Shown: piece by piece, positions 1 through 13,522 of the stretch
Layout of the letters: each line of letters starts with the position of its first letter
Numbering within the stretch: the stretch's first letter is position 1
NCBI RefSeq assembly: GCF_032362555.1
Contig: NC_083509.1
Span: 8,579,001 to 8,643,000, forward strand
Origin: Amyelois transitella
Taxonomy: Eukaryota > Arthropoda > Insecta > Lepidoptera > Pyralidae
Reading direction: 5' to 3'
Length of the DNA: 64,000 nucleotides
Made by a program: the position numbers and the translations under genes
The notes under the pieces: model-generated
What the model saw: only the letters and a program-made list of their open reading frames with translations
Told to the model about the DNA's origin: nothing
Databases searched by the model: none

Positions 1-115
1 GCCTATTCACTCTTGCCTTGAAAATCTCCAAGTTATATGTATCGGGGAGGGAATTCCAAATCACAGATCCAAGCTATCCACATTTTTCAGTAGAGGAAAT
101 ATATATAGAAAATAT
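1..115 (-). mobile_element. Non-LTR retrotransposon (LINE) C-terminal fragment
   Basis: Read on the minus strand, bases 60 to 1 encode WNSLPDTYNLEIFKARVNR, a run typical of the extreme C-terminus of insect LINE reverse-transcriptase polyproteins (a WNxLP motif followed by FKxRVxR). The element runs off the left edge of the window. Its inner boundary is vague and the adjoining sequence is too decayed to read. Clade is not assigned. Confidence 0.5.
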
Positions 116-544
116 ATTTTATTCTGATTCTATATCTGTGATTTTACTACATTTCGGCGTGCCGTATTTTTTTTTTTAAAGTAGTAACAAATTAGATATC
201 TTATTAAAAATAATTCTTTTTGTTTTTCAAACAAGCAAACGATACAATAAGTGATAAAATGAATACAATACAATCATTAAATTGGTTATAAAAACTACAA
301 AGGGGAGATTTATATTATATTCAGTACAGTATTACAGTTAAGTACAAATTTTAACATAGTAAGGAATTAGTATTGAAAAGTAAAAGTACCAAACATCATC
401 TAGTTGGTAATTTTAATTATATGCTTATTAATTTTTCCTAATTGATAATAAATTAATATTATTTAGAAATATTATTCATATATTTTTTAAAAGACAGATA
501 TCATCAAGTATAGTTATTTGCGATTGGATTTAAGGGTATACTAC

Positions 545-745
545 ACAGATGGATATCGCCCGTGCTGGCGGGTTGACGCGTGCGCACAAAGGGCGAACCG
601 ACGACACGTCAAGACGGCACTGCGGTCGGAACCGGACTGGCGCCAAGCAGACGGAAGCCACCCTTCGCTCAACAGTTTGCACCCTCCCACGACAAAGACA
701 CCCCTATTCCCCTATTAGCTACGTAGCTACTTCAGGCGGCTGCGA
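545..745. other. GC-rich island of unknown origin
   Basis: About 200 bases are strikingly GC-rich against the AT-rich surroundings. Two overlapping open frames cover it (518-718 and 549-944), but neither resembles a known protein and no splice-linked partner is visible. It could be part of an old mobile element or an isolated CpG-rich segment. I cannot decide. Confidence 0.35.
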
Positions 746-1604
746 GCTTACTGAAGATGGAAATAAAAACTTTAATTTTAATAGCAAAACTAGAATATGG
801 CGACAACTCTGCTGGCGTAAAATGAAAAATCCCGCAATTTCAATACCCGCGGGAACTTCAGGAAATCCTCCATGTATATGTATAGTGCATCCATGTTATA
901 GGCTGTGCGGTGGTTATCGTAGGATTATATACATTTACATTTAATAATTTAATAAATAATAATAAAAGCATGTCCACAGTTTATGGTGAATTTGTCTGAA
1001 TCATTGCTAGTTTAGTTTAGTTAATAAAATTTAGCTATTATATATTATAATATATAATAAAAAGGTAAAAAAATGTTTCACTATTTTGTTTTTTGGGTAC
1101 CCAAGTCAGTAGTGTACTTAAAAAGAAAAAATGGGACCCTGTAACTAAGCCTCCGCTGTCTTTCTGTCCATCTGTATCTCATAAACTGTGTAACTGTAGT
1201 GATAGCTGAAAACTACACAAATTATATAATGTGGTGCAGCTATAACAACAAACACTCAAAAGTTGAAAAGAAAATAGTAAGGGGATCCCCATACAATACT
1301 TGTTCTTTCATTTGCTCAATATGGTAACAGGTGGACACTTTAAAGTTTCACAGAATATTCACTTGTATACCTTACCATTAAAATAAATTATTAAATTACA
1401 ATAAACAATTGTAATAAACAGGTGAATAAAACGTGACTTTAAAAAATAAATATTTAAGTAACAATGTGATGATGGTATGGAAACCTATGTGCGCGAGTCT
1501 AACTCGTAATTGGCTGGTTTCTTTAATATATTTTGTTGAATTACACCAATTACTTACAATATTATACAAATTAGGATACTTGCAATGGCTACATGTTTAT
1601 TACG

Positions 1605-1690
1605 TGTTTATCCCTCACAGGGTAGCCAACAGACTAGAAAGGACTGAAAGGCCATGTTCCGCTGTATTGCTTAATCATAGGATTGACATG
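1605..1690 (-). repeat. SINE A, decayed fragment
   Basis: Shares the order of blocks of the better copy at 30004-30259: a 'tatccct..agggtag' block, then 'ccaacag', then 'gactgaaaggccatgtt', then 'attgcttaatcataggattga'. Strongly diverged and truncated. Confidence 0.4.
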
Positions 1691-3066
1691 ACGAGAGATG
1701 ACGGGAATGAGATGAGGTAGCCCTATTTAAAGTGGTGAAAACCCATGGCACATTCATCATCTGCATAAATCCACCATTTCATTCAAGCTTGTGGGTCCCT
1801 AGGTATCTTTCACCAAAATGTTTACCGAGACCTCCCAACTTCCATTTTTTCTAATAAGTTTTGTGTTGTGTTTGCTTACAATAGTAACAGCTTTCATTCA
1901 TACTCTTTTAATTTATTTTCTCATATCAAGTAATAAACACGTAAATATCAAAGTTTAATTAACAAAAGAGTAAACAGGCGTTACATGAAAAAAAATTGAA
2001 GATAATCCCTTCATTAGCTAAGTATGAACTTCAATTAACATTTGTATTTAATTGAATCTTAAGAGTATCCACTTAATTATAAATAGTAATTTATAATTTG
2101 AATTTATTATATAATGAAATATTCTTGTCCAGAGGAAATGAATGAAGTCCTCGATAGTCAGTGGACCATGAAGAAGTACCTACTTATCATATTGATTTAA
2201 AATAAAATGTATAAGTCTTATGTAAAATGGACGCCTTTAAATACGTAGAATTAAGTAAATATATGTTTTACCTGCTATTATTCCATCCATCTGCAACAAA
2301 GCAGCTTCCAGCAACTTGGCAGGATCAGATTCTGGCGAAGTTGGATTGTTGTCGCCATCAACTTGCGTGGCCTTTCCCATTCCACTTTAGAATGACACTT
2401 GCTATTATTTTAAGAATACCGTCTTTTGATAAAACGTAAATAATTGAAAGTCAAGTTCAATTTTATCAAGAAAGTTAACTTTTGATAAATCAACAAAACT
2501 TGGCGTAAAGTACAAGTGTGACAGAAGAGGAAATGAATGAGCGTGACAAGATATTATGTAGTTTGACGTTGACATTTCCATTTTTCGACCCGTTCAGTCC
2601 GGCCCTCTCTCTAGGTCTTGGTCACAGATGTTAATATAAAAGGTCTCGGCCATTGACAGGTGGATACCAAGGAAATTAGACACACATACTTATTCTCCTT
2701 TTAAATTGCCATTTTTATTTTCTATTTCTCTTTAAATTCCTTGTTGGATAGGTACTTTTTCTGCTCGACAGGTCTCGGCCTTAGATCTCGACCAGTCTTG
2801 TCTTGCGTAACTTGAGCAAATGCAATACACACACACTACATAAATCCCTTCTGTAACCTTTGCAGGGGCACATTGAATCATGGTAAAAGCTGCACTAGAT
2901 GAATGTGTCTATGTCCTTGGTGGTTTTCTATCATCCACAGGAAAGATGTTAAGTGATCCTTTTCTAAACTGCCGGGTATCGCAATTTAGGTAGGGTCCAT
3001 CTCCACCTACATTTCCCTATTCATTTAATAAGTACCAGCTTAGATATATTACATACTTAAATATTA

Positions 3067-3190
3067 TCAATCTTTATCCTTTATGGGGTAGACAGAGTCA
3101 ACGGCCAACAGTCTTGGAATTACTGAAAGGCCATGTTGAGACAATTATATAATTGGAATAATGACAGGTGTTTAGCCTATTGCCTTAAAG
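3067..3190 (-). repeat. SINE A, decayed fragment
   Basis: Contains 'atggggtagacagagtcaac', 'cagtcttgg', 'actgaaaggccatgtt' and 'atgacaggtgtttagcctat', in the same order as the full-length copy at 30004-30259. Orientation is minus, with the 3' tail side on the left. Confidence 0.55.
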
Positions 3191-3466
3191 AAAGTTTAGA
3201 TGCATTAAATAATTTTGTAACTTGTAATGACTCAACTAGTTTTACGTATCACTTAGCTTAAAAGGGAAACTTGGTAGCTTATCCCACATTGCCCCCCATA
3301 AGTTTATTTGATTTTTTACTGTCGAAATACGGTTGCACCAATCTTTATAAAGAAAAACAAGTAGTTCGTACTTTGTAAATTCTCCCTTGGAATAAATAAA
3401 AACCTTTTTTTGGGTAAATATTAAATGTCATTGTAAGAGTTTGCCTTATTTAAATTTTATACTTAC

Positions 3467-3680
3467 TATACTAGAGGCCACCTGTGACTTCGTCCGCATG
3501 GAAACTCAATCCCGCGGGAACCCCGGGATAAAAATATATATGTTATTTTGGGTCTTCAGCTACCTTACATACCAAATTTCATCCTAATCGGTTCAGTAGT
3601 TTTTGCATAAAAGAGTAACAAACATCCATACTGAGATTCTGACAAGCTTTCACATTTATAATATTAGTAGGATATTTGCC
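3467..3680 (+). repeat. Decayed LINE/SINE 3' end
   Basis: Contains the familiar insect non-LTR tail signature: 'ccaaatttcatcctaatcgg', then 'ttcagtagtttttgc', then 'ataatattagtaggat'. A CCCGCGGGAA block lies near its start. Similar decayed tails occur around 27230-27375, 39055-39240, 42083-42230, 51600-51730 and 54160-54235. Confidence 0.45.
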
Positions 3681-3734
3681 TAAAAAAATTTTAATGACTT
3701 CACTGGCATAATATTACTGGAAAATGGAAATAAA

Positions 3735-6700
3735 AACTACACAATTTACGTCTCATAGTTTATTAATATTTTATTAGACCCTTTACCAAATTATCATAAA
3801 GTAAATAAATAGAACTACACACGTGGTAATAAGTACCATTCTTTTACATTTGTTTTATTTAAAACATCGTAGGCAGACGATGATTTCAGATACGTAAACT
3901 GCAAAATAAACATTTTATTACAACAAAAACAGCCATGTTCAACATTTTTCTATACATTATGAATCTTATGATTTGTGTACAACGATATATAGATTTATTT
4001 TTACAATATTTCAAAATAGACATATTCAAATACGGGATATGTGAATAAATTTCAAAAATGTAGTTTTAATACATAAATTACTTTCAATCTGATATTTTTC
4101 TGATCTAAGGCACAATCTTCTAAATTTGATATATAACTATCACTCATTAATAAAATTACTGGTTCCTCGTAAATAGTACCCCTTGAATAAAATTAGTAAT
4201 GTTATTAATATTTATAATGATAACATAATAAATTTAACAGCAAAATATCAACGATACCGTCTACACAGATACAATGAATTACTCTCAACCGTTAATTTAT
4301 CTATCTTATATTACATACATAACAACTTAAAACAAAATATAATGTTGGTAAGCTGTGATTTGGTATTAAGGTGAGGATTGCTAAACTAACACATTGTCTT
4401 GATATTACCGTGTATGAAGTGGCCATATTATGATAAAATTTTAATAACAATGACAAAGTTTAAGATATACGTCCGTATTGCATGTCCTAATCCTTGTTTA
4501 AGTAGTTAATTGAAAATTCAACATTCAGTTTCACAATTTGAACACAAATAATGCTATACGCATTTATAAAATTTAGAATACTGGCGTACTTAATTAACAT
4601 TCAAGCTTGACGTATGTTGCACTAGAACAACATTCAAATACTCCAAGTAGACGATCTATGTTCCCACACGAAAAATAAAATATTTAATTCAATCTGCAAC
4701 AATCAACAATGATTCCCGTGCATCAACAAACCCGGCGCCTTGTCTTGTGAACTTTCTCTTATCAGCGCCAGAATTCTTGACGACACCGACGACCATCACA
4801 ATAGAAGTTAAATAAATATAACTATATCTTTAAAACTCTGCAACTCTGTAAACATTTTATACTTACGATCTGTCCTTAATTAGATAAATCTAAAATCTAT
4901 AAAATATATTACTCTATTAAATATTAAAGGCAATATTATCATTAGATAATGGACGGATTATGTAAAGGCGCCCAAAGGGGTTACCGATTAATAATATTAA
5001 TAGCTATAATAATGAACCTACGCTTAGTGATGCGGCGCGGCGGTTGCGGTAGAATAGATATATTAAAGAATGCATAACGAACAATGAAACAGCATAATAA
5101 TCATAATGTTTACAGAATATTTATAATAAACTGCTCGTTTCGGGTAACTCACTAGTCCGTCTGAAGGACGTCTACCGCAGACGCCGACTCCTAACCTAAT
5201 ACCAATGTCGTAAAACAACAAAACAAAATACATAACTTCGTTGGTAAACAATTTCAGTTCCATCTAAGTAAATTTCGTAAACTTAACAGGCAAGACCACA
5301 ACCGATATTAAGTACTTATTCGCTAAAGGAATGTAAATCTCATCCTTACTATTTTTAAACAAAATGGAACGGATTAAACGATTTTAATAGGCACGGAACT
5401 GATAAATAACTATTATTATTACAATAAAATTATTATACCACTACACAATGTGAAAAAGAATTTTGTAACAACAATTTATACTGAATTTCAAAGTACGATA
5501 TGGTATTTGTACATACATCAATATAAAGTTAAAAATCGTTCACCTATAAGGTTGAGCACTTCAATTTCTTAGTATACATAAAATAATAAAATTAACTAAG
5601 TAACATTTAATATTGTGAGGAGATCTTACATTTATCTAAGTGAAGCCCTTTATAAATATATATAATTGTATATAATCTGACCTTAGTGTCAGATAAAATA
5701 AAGAAAATAATAATAACTATCGAAGGGCACCAATATAAGCACGTGCACTTTCTGTAGAAGAGAATAATTTAATCACTTGAAAGTATGGGCTACAAATAAA
5801 TTATTATGCATTTGTGCGAATGGAACACCTATAAGCTCCAAACTTGAGCGATGTTGAGCAAGTGTTTCTTAATATACAAGATAGTAGGCGAAATGTTCCG
5901 TAAACGCTCTACACCTTCAAGATCGAGCGTATCATATTGTATGTACAAAAAAATTCATGAGAAAGCAAGACAGAGATATTCTCTACAACAGAAAATAAAT
6001 AAGTTAGTTGTTTAAAACATGTAAAGGTGTCTTCTTTATCGAATATTGGTTCTGCCCAAGTCTTTATAATGTTTAAAGTTATATATTCAAACTAGAGGAC
6101 GCCGACGCGGCTCAGCTCGCGTTTAACGAAAAATCTCGTTAATTCCCGTTCCCGCGGGAATTTTGAGAAATCCTCTCTTAGTGTACATGCTTGTACCCAA
6201 ACTGTATATGTCCATGTTGATAATCTTCCAACAGAAAGTGCTAACATAAATATAATTTAATGATAACAAATTTTAAGTACATTCGGAATAAACCACGTAG
6301 AACATAAATAAAACAATAACAAAATATTGTACATTAAGTATTAGTCGTGGACTTGCATTACATGCACTTCAAAAGAGAAATTATAAATTAAAAAAAATGG
6401 AATGTAGAATTTTAAATTCCTGTCTGTACATAATCACAATAATAACACAATCACGGAATTCAGGCTTTGCCCTTCTATAACATCTTGTCAACAGCGAAAA
6501 TGTAAAAATATATTAATTTGTACAATCTAAACATTTGTATAATTCACTATCGCACCAAAATACTCTATAATTTTGATATATTTTACTTCAATTATGATAT
6601 AACACAGTTAAGTACTGTTGAAGAAACAATAAATAAAATCTATTTTAGGGTAATTTTAAGTAGGACCAGTTCCCCACCAAAGATTTTAATAATCTCACAA

Positions 6701-7225
6701 ATTGGAATGCATACGTCATAATGTGGAATGTATTCGCTGAAGTATGATTAACATTCAGCTTACAAAAACGCGTCCCTGCCACTGCAACACAAGTTGCGTG
6801 GACTTTATTTTTCCATACGAATATAAAATATATTCTTAGCACGTTTCGATAATTCGTATCGAGCAACCCTATGCTCAAACTCCCAATCATAAGTTTAGAA
6901 TTAAATTTCTCAATATACCCATTTTCAATTAAGTACTAAAATATCCATTATAAATATCTTCGCTCATTCACCTAATAAAAATAACCACTAAATATATCTC
7001 GACGTAATTTGCACTTTTAAATTAAAAACAGCTTCGGGGGGACGTTCAGTGTACAGCATATTCGAAGCACTTCAACCGAAAATTGGCCGAGGTAAGAAGG
7101 AAAAGAGTGAAGCTGCAAATCAGAACAAAGAGGGAAAGTGAAGTGCTGCGTTATGCACACAGTTTAAACGAAAGTGCGTAACCAAACACAAGTCAGTGGT
7201 TTTCGAACGGCCCCCCTGCAAACAG
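3735..7225 (-). other. Probable 3' UTR of the zinc-finger gene, or gene-free AT-rich sequence
   Basis: No coding exon is visible between the stop codon of the zinc-finger gene at 7226 and about 3735. On the minus strand an AATAAA signal lies near 3760 (TTTATT on the plus strand), and other candidates lie upstream of it. A transcript ending there would have a 3' UTR of about 3.5 kb, which is plausible for a developmental transcription factor but not demonstrated. A decayed LINE piece with a CCCGCGGGAA core lies near 6090-6210. Confidence 0.3.
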
Positions 7226-10200
7226 TCATTGATGGCTCTTACTGAGGAGGTGGGAGTTGAACTCGTAGACGTTGCAGCACTGCTCGCCGCAGATGTTGCA
7301 CTTCCAGGGGTTGGAGTCGCAGTGGCAGCCCTTGTGCAGGAAGTACAGCGTGGAGTCGGGGAACGAGATGGCGCAGAACGCGCACACCAGCGACGCGGGC
7401 GGCGGCTCGCCGTGCGTCGACGTGATGGCGCCGCCCTCCGACGGCGACAGGCGCGACGCCTGCTAATTTTATGCTTTATTGCACATACTCTCTCTTTCAT
7501 TGTAGTTCTATACTTTAAAATCCCAGGTTATCTTAACAAAACAGGATAGAAATACTATGTTGTGCAAATAAAATGCATATATAGTAAGGCTGTATGGGTC
7601 CTCTACTTATTGCATTAAGGTACCAGGTTTTCACAGCTTGTTCGAACCAAAATCAACTTTGTGTGATAAACCTAGCAAATCTTATTTTTTTTAATATTTC
7701 ATGTAATAGCTACAAATACGTACCAATAACTGACGTTGTTTCTTAAGCGCTAAAAATATAGGTAAAAAATAGGTCAGTAAATATACATCACTGATGTTTT
7801 CCTTGATACATTATTTTAACTAACCACACATTTTAAAAGTACACACTTGCTTCCTTCAATCTTGAGGAAAATCCGAGCTCAACAATATGGTACAACAATT
7901 TGCATAAGTGATGTAAATTTGCTGACTGTGGGGGAATCCGCGTAGGCCCTTTTAATGATTTTGTAAAAACTATTGATGGTAGTGAATAAATGGATGATAC
8001 TAAAGTAGTACATACGTTAGAATTTCGAGCGCGTCCGCGGGCCGTTATACGCCTACGCAGATCATCCCTCAGCAAACTTTTAAGTGGCGACACCTTTATC
8101 ATAGAAGACAGACTCGAGGACACAGCGCGCTTGTCGCCGTTCGCCTCTCCGTCTCTCCCCTCGCCCGATCCCGACTCGTCTTGAGTATTGGGCTCCTGAA
8201 ATTTCAATCGGCGGTTTGAGAGACCCAAATACGGATGGTGCAAAATTTTATATTGAGCTTAGTAATAGTGTTTGTTTTGAATAAGTAGCAAATTTACTTA
8301 ATTGTTTTGCTCTCTTTTTATGTGTATTTATATGTCTTTTATATAAAATATTCCTAAGCATTCAAAGTTTTTTTTTTATTTTTAATCAATTTTTTTATGT
8401 TTATTTTGTTGTATTAGTTAAATTTAAAACAGTTTTTAAAATCTTTCGTTTTTCGTTTTTACGGTATGGTATATTAAACTATGAAAATGAAGTAAGGTCA
8501 TGGGGCAGGTCGCTTGTGCTATGACTTAAGATCAAGTGAGATTAGATTACATTTTGAGATGAAAGACTTTTCGGCCTTCAATAATCTGCAATCTAGAGAA
8601 AAAAAACCAACCTGCTTGATGGGAATCAGGGTAATGGACGGCGTGATATTTGTTGGCAGGCCTGACGACAGCGAGCTGCTGGCCACAGCACTGTCACCGG
8701 ATTGCGGCGAGGTGGGGCCTTCGCCGTTCATGCGCGAATCTGTCCCATCTGGGAAATTAATTGCTATTTTATTACTTGCTGATGAAGCCGCTAAGTGCAT
8801 AGCTATATACAATTACATTTGTGCATTTTGAAGGAAATTATTGTCAAGCCTAATGTCGTGAACTACATTTCATGGTGACAGCAGTGGGATTACAATTATT
8901 GGCCTAGACCAGATCAAACCCAGCATGGTACATATATTTTAGTATCTTTTCAACTCTGTAAATGTTACTTTGCAACTTTGTTAGATGATAAAATCCTGTG
9001 AAAATACAACTTTTTGAACAATTTGTGAAGATTTTTCAAAAGGTCTATAGCAAAGGAATAGTTTAGTTACTCACCGGAGTTACCCAAATGATTTGACTGT
9101 CCAGGGGAGAATGTTTCGTTATTATCAGCCATTGAGATCTCTACATGGGGTGTCAAGTAGTGCATGGGCGGTGTGGCATTGTCGACCGACCGGGCTCCAT
9201 TGCTCTCTCCGCTGTCCGAGTACGCCGGCGCCACCGATACTGAGAGGCCTGAACCTAGAGCGCCGAGGGCGTTGATGGCGGCCGGATCCATAGAACCGTC
9301 ACCAAAGGCTGCGTTAGCGATGCCCGCAGCGAGGAATGATACGTTGTTACCGGGACCTGGGTTGTCTAAGTCGATGCCGTGTCTGGAGACAAAAGTGAAC
9401 ATAGCCATTAATAAAATATTGACCATTGAAGTTGATGCTTTAATATTTTGACAATATTTAAAGCCTTAGCTGAAAGCTTATACGAAATAATGTGCTAAAA
9501 GTATGTGGGATATGCGGCGTTATGAAAGAAATTAGTTTTGAACACAAAATGCGCAAATCGTGCTAAGGCTCAACACAACAATAAATTGAAGCTGATAAAA
9601 TTCAGACAAGAAAAGTACCTGTTGAAGAAGTGCACTCTCAGACTCTTCATGGTAGGCGCTCGATAGCTGCACAGGGGGCAAGTTTTGACGAGATCGTGCT
9701 GGCCGACGTGTTCGTTCTGAAAGTGCGCGCGCATAGCGATCTGTCGTTGAAAACCTCGATTACATATTGGGCAATGGTACGGCAAGCTCTTGGTGTGTGT
9801 TGTGAAGTGTTCCGCCAAGTGGTCCTTTCTGAAAAACCTTTTCTGGCACACGCGGCATTCGTAAGGTTTGACGCCCGTGTGCCGCATTTTGTGTCGGCGC
9901 ATGTTCGCACCATTTGAAAACTTCATGTTACAAACGTCGCATTCGAAGAGTTTCCTGTGCGGGCGCGCGTCCGCCGCCTGCGTGCCTGCCACATTGTTAT
10001 TGTCGGGAGAGCACTGAGCCATGTGTGTGGTTAGTGCGCGACTACTTAACGTACTAAAACTATTGCATGTCGTACATTTCAACAATGTACCACCACCTCT
10101 TTTAGGTGTCTCTTTGCTGCCGGCAGCTGGTTGTATCTGAAACAAAATGAACAAAGATTATGTAACACCTTAATGTAAAGAAAACAGAATCATTTTATAA

Positions 10201-12051
10201 GATAGATACAAAATCGAATCGTTATCAGCAAGTTTTGCAAGTCTTTTAAATAAAAATTGATGAGGAGGACAATGAGTTTAAAGCTACAAGGCCTAATTAA
10301 ATCAGCATAATTTTATGTCATTCAAACATGTTTACATAGTCATTCTCATCGAAACATATTCCTGATTGGATTTATTAACTGTTGGTAGATATCTGTGTAT
10401 TACAATAACCAACTTTTTAACAATAACTACCTTATTGGTTTGTTGTCAAGTCATAAAATCATCCAGTTATTTGATTATACAAAGTTATACATGATATTTA
10501 TTACATTAAACATGTCCATACACTATGGGCCATTATAGAACAGGAAAATGGTTTCACAACAGAAACCTTTCGGCATATGTTAAAGCAGGTGCCTAGATAA
10601 ATTTATTCCAAAGACAATTCTTTTGTCATTAAGCCATTCAGCTGCATGTTGCCTTCAAGTCTTTTTGAGACCATTGGCTCTGTCTTAGGTATGTAGATGT
10701 GATGTATATTGAAGACCAGACAAAGTGGAAAGTGTAGTGGGAGGTGGAACATGGAACACAAACAATGATGAGAGTGTGTGTGTGTGTGTGTAGTATAATT
10801 CATACTATACTGTATGTAAATGATTCAGACTTTTTGGAGATTTTGAGTGTACCAGTTGTGATATCTTATCAATAGAAATAAAAATAATGTACTATAAAAC
10901 TGTTTAAAAGTAGGTAAAGTAAGTTATTTAAAATGTGTTGAAAAATAACTATTTTATAACTTCAATAGAGACAAAGCTAAGAGCAAAGCAAGAAAGAAGA
11001 AAAATTTCTATGTAGTGCCTTGTGGTTTCTGGCACTTTAGAATAGGACCAGTCCATCTCTTTTTCATAGATGTCGTAAAATATGACAAAGGGAATATTCA
11101 CCCATAAATTTAGTGCAATCTTCTATGCTGGCCTGGTAGTGATAGTAAAAACATAGTGTGTACCAGCTGTTTATCTTTGAATAAAAAAGTCAATTAAGGG
11201 ATAGGCTTCTAAAGAGATTCATTTTTAGGCAATGGGTAACAACCTATCACTATTATGTACAGTATTTTCAAGATTGTTGGCTCTGTCTACCTGTAAGGGA
11301 TTGAGACATGATTGCATCAAAATCTTTCACTTGAAAGGGCTTTTATAGTAAATGACCCATTTTGTTTTCATGTCATCATATCATGAATAATTATGACAAG
11401 AACAAAAGTAAATACAAAAATTAAAGTGGTTTGTCCATTTATAATACTATCATTAAGTTCATTATGCTAATGAGTTCTTAAAACTTCTTTCCCAAGTTGC
11501 ATAACTTTGTAAAGCACTGTCATTCAGCTAGTTATTAATTTATTATTAGGTATTATACTTTCATGATTACACATATTATAGAGACACAAAGTGAAAAGGC
11601 ATTTTATATTTAAGATATTCTTGGATGCTTAGTAAAAGATAGAACCTCATATTGTATGTGCATAAATTAAATGCTCCTAATTCCTTATTCTCTTTCAAAG
11701 ATAAAACTTACATAATTTTTTCAATGATTAATTCTTTTTGTTAATCCAAATTAACATAATCCACATTAGAAACTGTTTGAATGTATAATAATAAATTACT
11801 TGATTGATGGAGAAGTCTCTGATATTTTTTAGTGTTTATAAACAATAGACTGCAGTGGGTGAATGCTTAAAAAGTACACTTAGACATAACGTTTCTGTAA
11901 GAGCTCTTGGGATTAATGTGAATTTGTAAGACCTTGATGCTCTCCTTATTATTAAGATAATGTAAGCAATACTTACGGGTTCATTTTTGACTACTGGTGT
12001 GTGTGGCGACACGGTGCCAGAATCGGCCTCTGTTTCCCCTTTCGATGACAT
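7226..12051 (-). CDS. Hunchback/Ikaros-like C2H2 zinc-finger transcription factor
   Basis: Six coding exons: 11977-12051, 9619-10136, 9075-9382, 8612-8748, 8016-8195 and 7226-7459, all joined by GT-AG introns in consistent phase, giving 483 residues. The N-terminal cluster has five fingers. The first is C2HC (Cys46, Cys49, His63, Cys67). The next three are C2H2 at 91-111, 119-139 and 147-168. The fifth, 178-199, has its last His supplied across the exon 2/3 junction. A linker rich in Ser, Gly and Asn follows. The C-terminus has a paired finger (Cys432 to His452, Cys460 to His482) with LHKGCH and PWKCNICG, closely resembling the Ikaros-family dimerisation fingers. By family knowledge it is a nuclear DNA-binding regulator that may dimerise through the last two fingers. 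The ATG at 12051 was chosen because the frame upstream starts only with GTG. Its exact ortholog is not assigned. The last exon is markedly GC-rich. Confidence 0.85.
11020..11315 (+). repeat. SINE A, diverged copy
   Basis: Lies in intron 1 of the zinc-finger gene. Blocks run in SINE order on the plus strand: 'tgccttgtggtttctggcac', 'aataggaccagtccatctct', 'aagggataggcttctaaa', 'acctatcactatt' and 'gttggctctgtctacctgta'. It has diverged from the copy at 30004-30259 and contains internal indels. Confidence 0.55.
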
Positions 12052-13285
12052 CACATTACCAGCTCGCGACCTGTCTCACCATCACTCTCCCGCCTCACAA
12101 AACTATAAACCATAAACATTTAAATCATGGAAATCAAACGTCCAATATCAATTTAGAAGAATAATAAAACACACAGGTTAATAGGCGATAAAATCACAAA
12201 ACAACTCGATTCTCACAAGAATGGCGAGGTGACCCATTTACCAAAAACATACGAATTATCGACTTACGATATACTATTTACGAGCCATAATACATAATTT
12301 AACACATATCCTATCTAAAGTAGATTTATTTCATGATAATAAACCAGCACGACTAGAAAATATGAACTCACGTTAGCTTGATACGTCGACAGCCAGAACA
12401 GCGGTATTTTAGGGAGAGATCGCTATGTGGCCTAATTCAATGCTGAACTCGATCCACAAAATACGTGTTACGCGTATAACTGTAAATGCACAAATTTATG
12501 GATTTGCACTCCTTCTAGGGTTTAAATGGTTTTCTTGATGCAATAACACTTAAATCTAACATAAATTAATGTATTTTAGTAAAAATATAAACTTTTAACC
12601 AAACCCATTTTGATAAAACTACACACCTGCGCCGAGTGGATTTTTTGCACAGATTCTACCTACTTTTTTTCGTATCTAGCAACACTACACTCCACTAGCA
12701 GTCTATAGACGTCACCTTTGGGATTTTGTCTTGCTCTGACTTGTGCTATAATTATTAGCCTATCCTACTCTAACCATTAGATCATTAGATCATAGAATAA
12801 AGAGCAAGCACGTTACCACTGATATGAATAATACAAGTACGCTGGACTGAGTGTTCGATACAAAATAACAGCTAGTTTTTGGCCCCCATTTGAAAGCACT
12901 TTTCCCGTGGTTAGCGACCCCAATTATGAACTCGGTATTATGACTAACATTAGATATATATGTGCTGGCCCTGGCCGTCACGTTGTTTAATATAGACTTA
13001 TTAATGCTAGAGATGTCTGTGTACTGAAATCGAAATATTTTCTTTATCCGCAGATTTAAAAACATTACTTTATATTTATATGTCCGTGGTGTTTTAGTAC
13101 GTTTGTATGCTTGTAACGAATAAAGTTAAAAAAAATAATGAACTGATTTACACAAAACTTAGAAAGACCTTAAGGAGTATCATAGTACCTATACTTTTTT
13201 CCTGGAATTTACCACGGGCGCAAAACACCACGCATAAGCTAGTTAATAATAGTTATGTTTTAGATTTCATAAGTAACCAAAAATT

Positions 13286-13472
13286 TACTGCCTCTGTGGT
13301 GCAGCGGTTGTGCGTTTGTCTGTGACACCGTAGGTCCCGGGTTCGAATCATGGCCAGAGCGTGATGACAAATTTCTCTGATTGGGTCTTTGGTATTCATC
13401 TCTGTAAATATTTATTATAAAATATATTATCGTTGAGTTAGTATCTCGTAACCGTATATAATTTGTCCCATA
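13286..13472 (+). repeat. SINE B (tRNA-derived), 3'-shortened copy
   Basis: Begins with 'cctctgtggtgcagcggttg', an A-box-like segment, followed by 'gtcccgggttcgaatcatgg', a clear B box. A conserved body follows with 'tatttattataaaatatatt' and 'gttgagttagtatctcg'. Related copies lie at 36882-37120, 41799-42030 and 59448-59694. It is not a functional tRNA gene. Confidence 0.7.
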
Positions 13473-13522
13473 TAAAAAGACGTCAGCTATAAGACGTGAT
13501 AACTGGGAGCCCACAAAAAAGT

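Larger units (their letters stand above)
116..3466. other. Gene-poor stretch
   Basis: No convincing exon was found. Open frames here are short, lack splice-linked partners and match no family I recognise. The stretch holds a GC-rich island (about 545-745), decayed SINE A pieces (about 1605-1690 and 3067-3190), and a piece near 800-900 with a CCCGCGGGAA core that also occurs near 3510 and 6150. The rest is AT-rich sequence without visible structure. Confidence 0.5.

Noticed and set aside
549-944. 131-codon frame across the GC-rich island
   Set aside because: It matches no family, continues into repeat-like sequence, and has no splice-linked partners.
7120-7500. Arginine- and serine-rich 126-codon frame on the minus strand
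   Set aside because: It is an alternative frame over the last exon of the zinc-finger gene. The correct frame has two zinc fingers and a matching splice acceptor.
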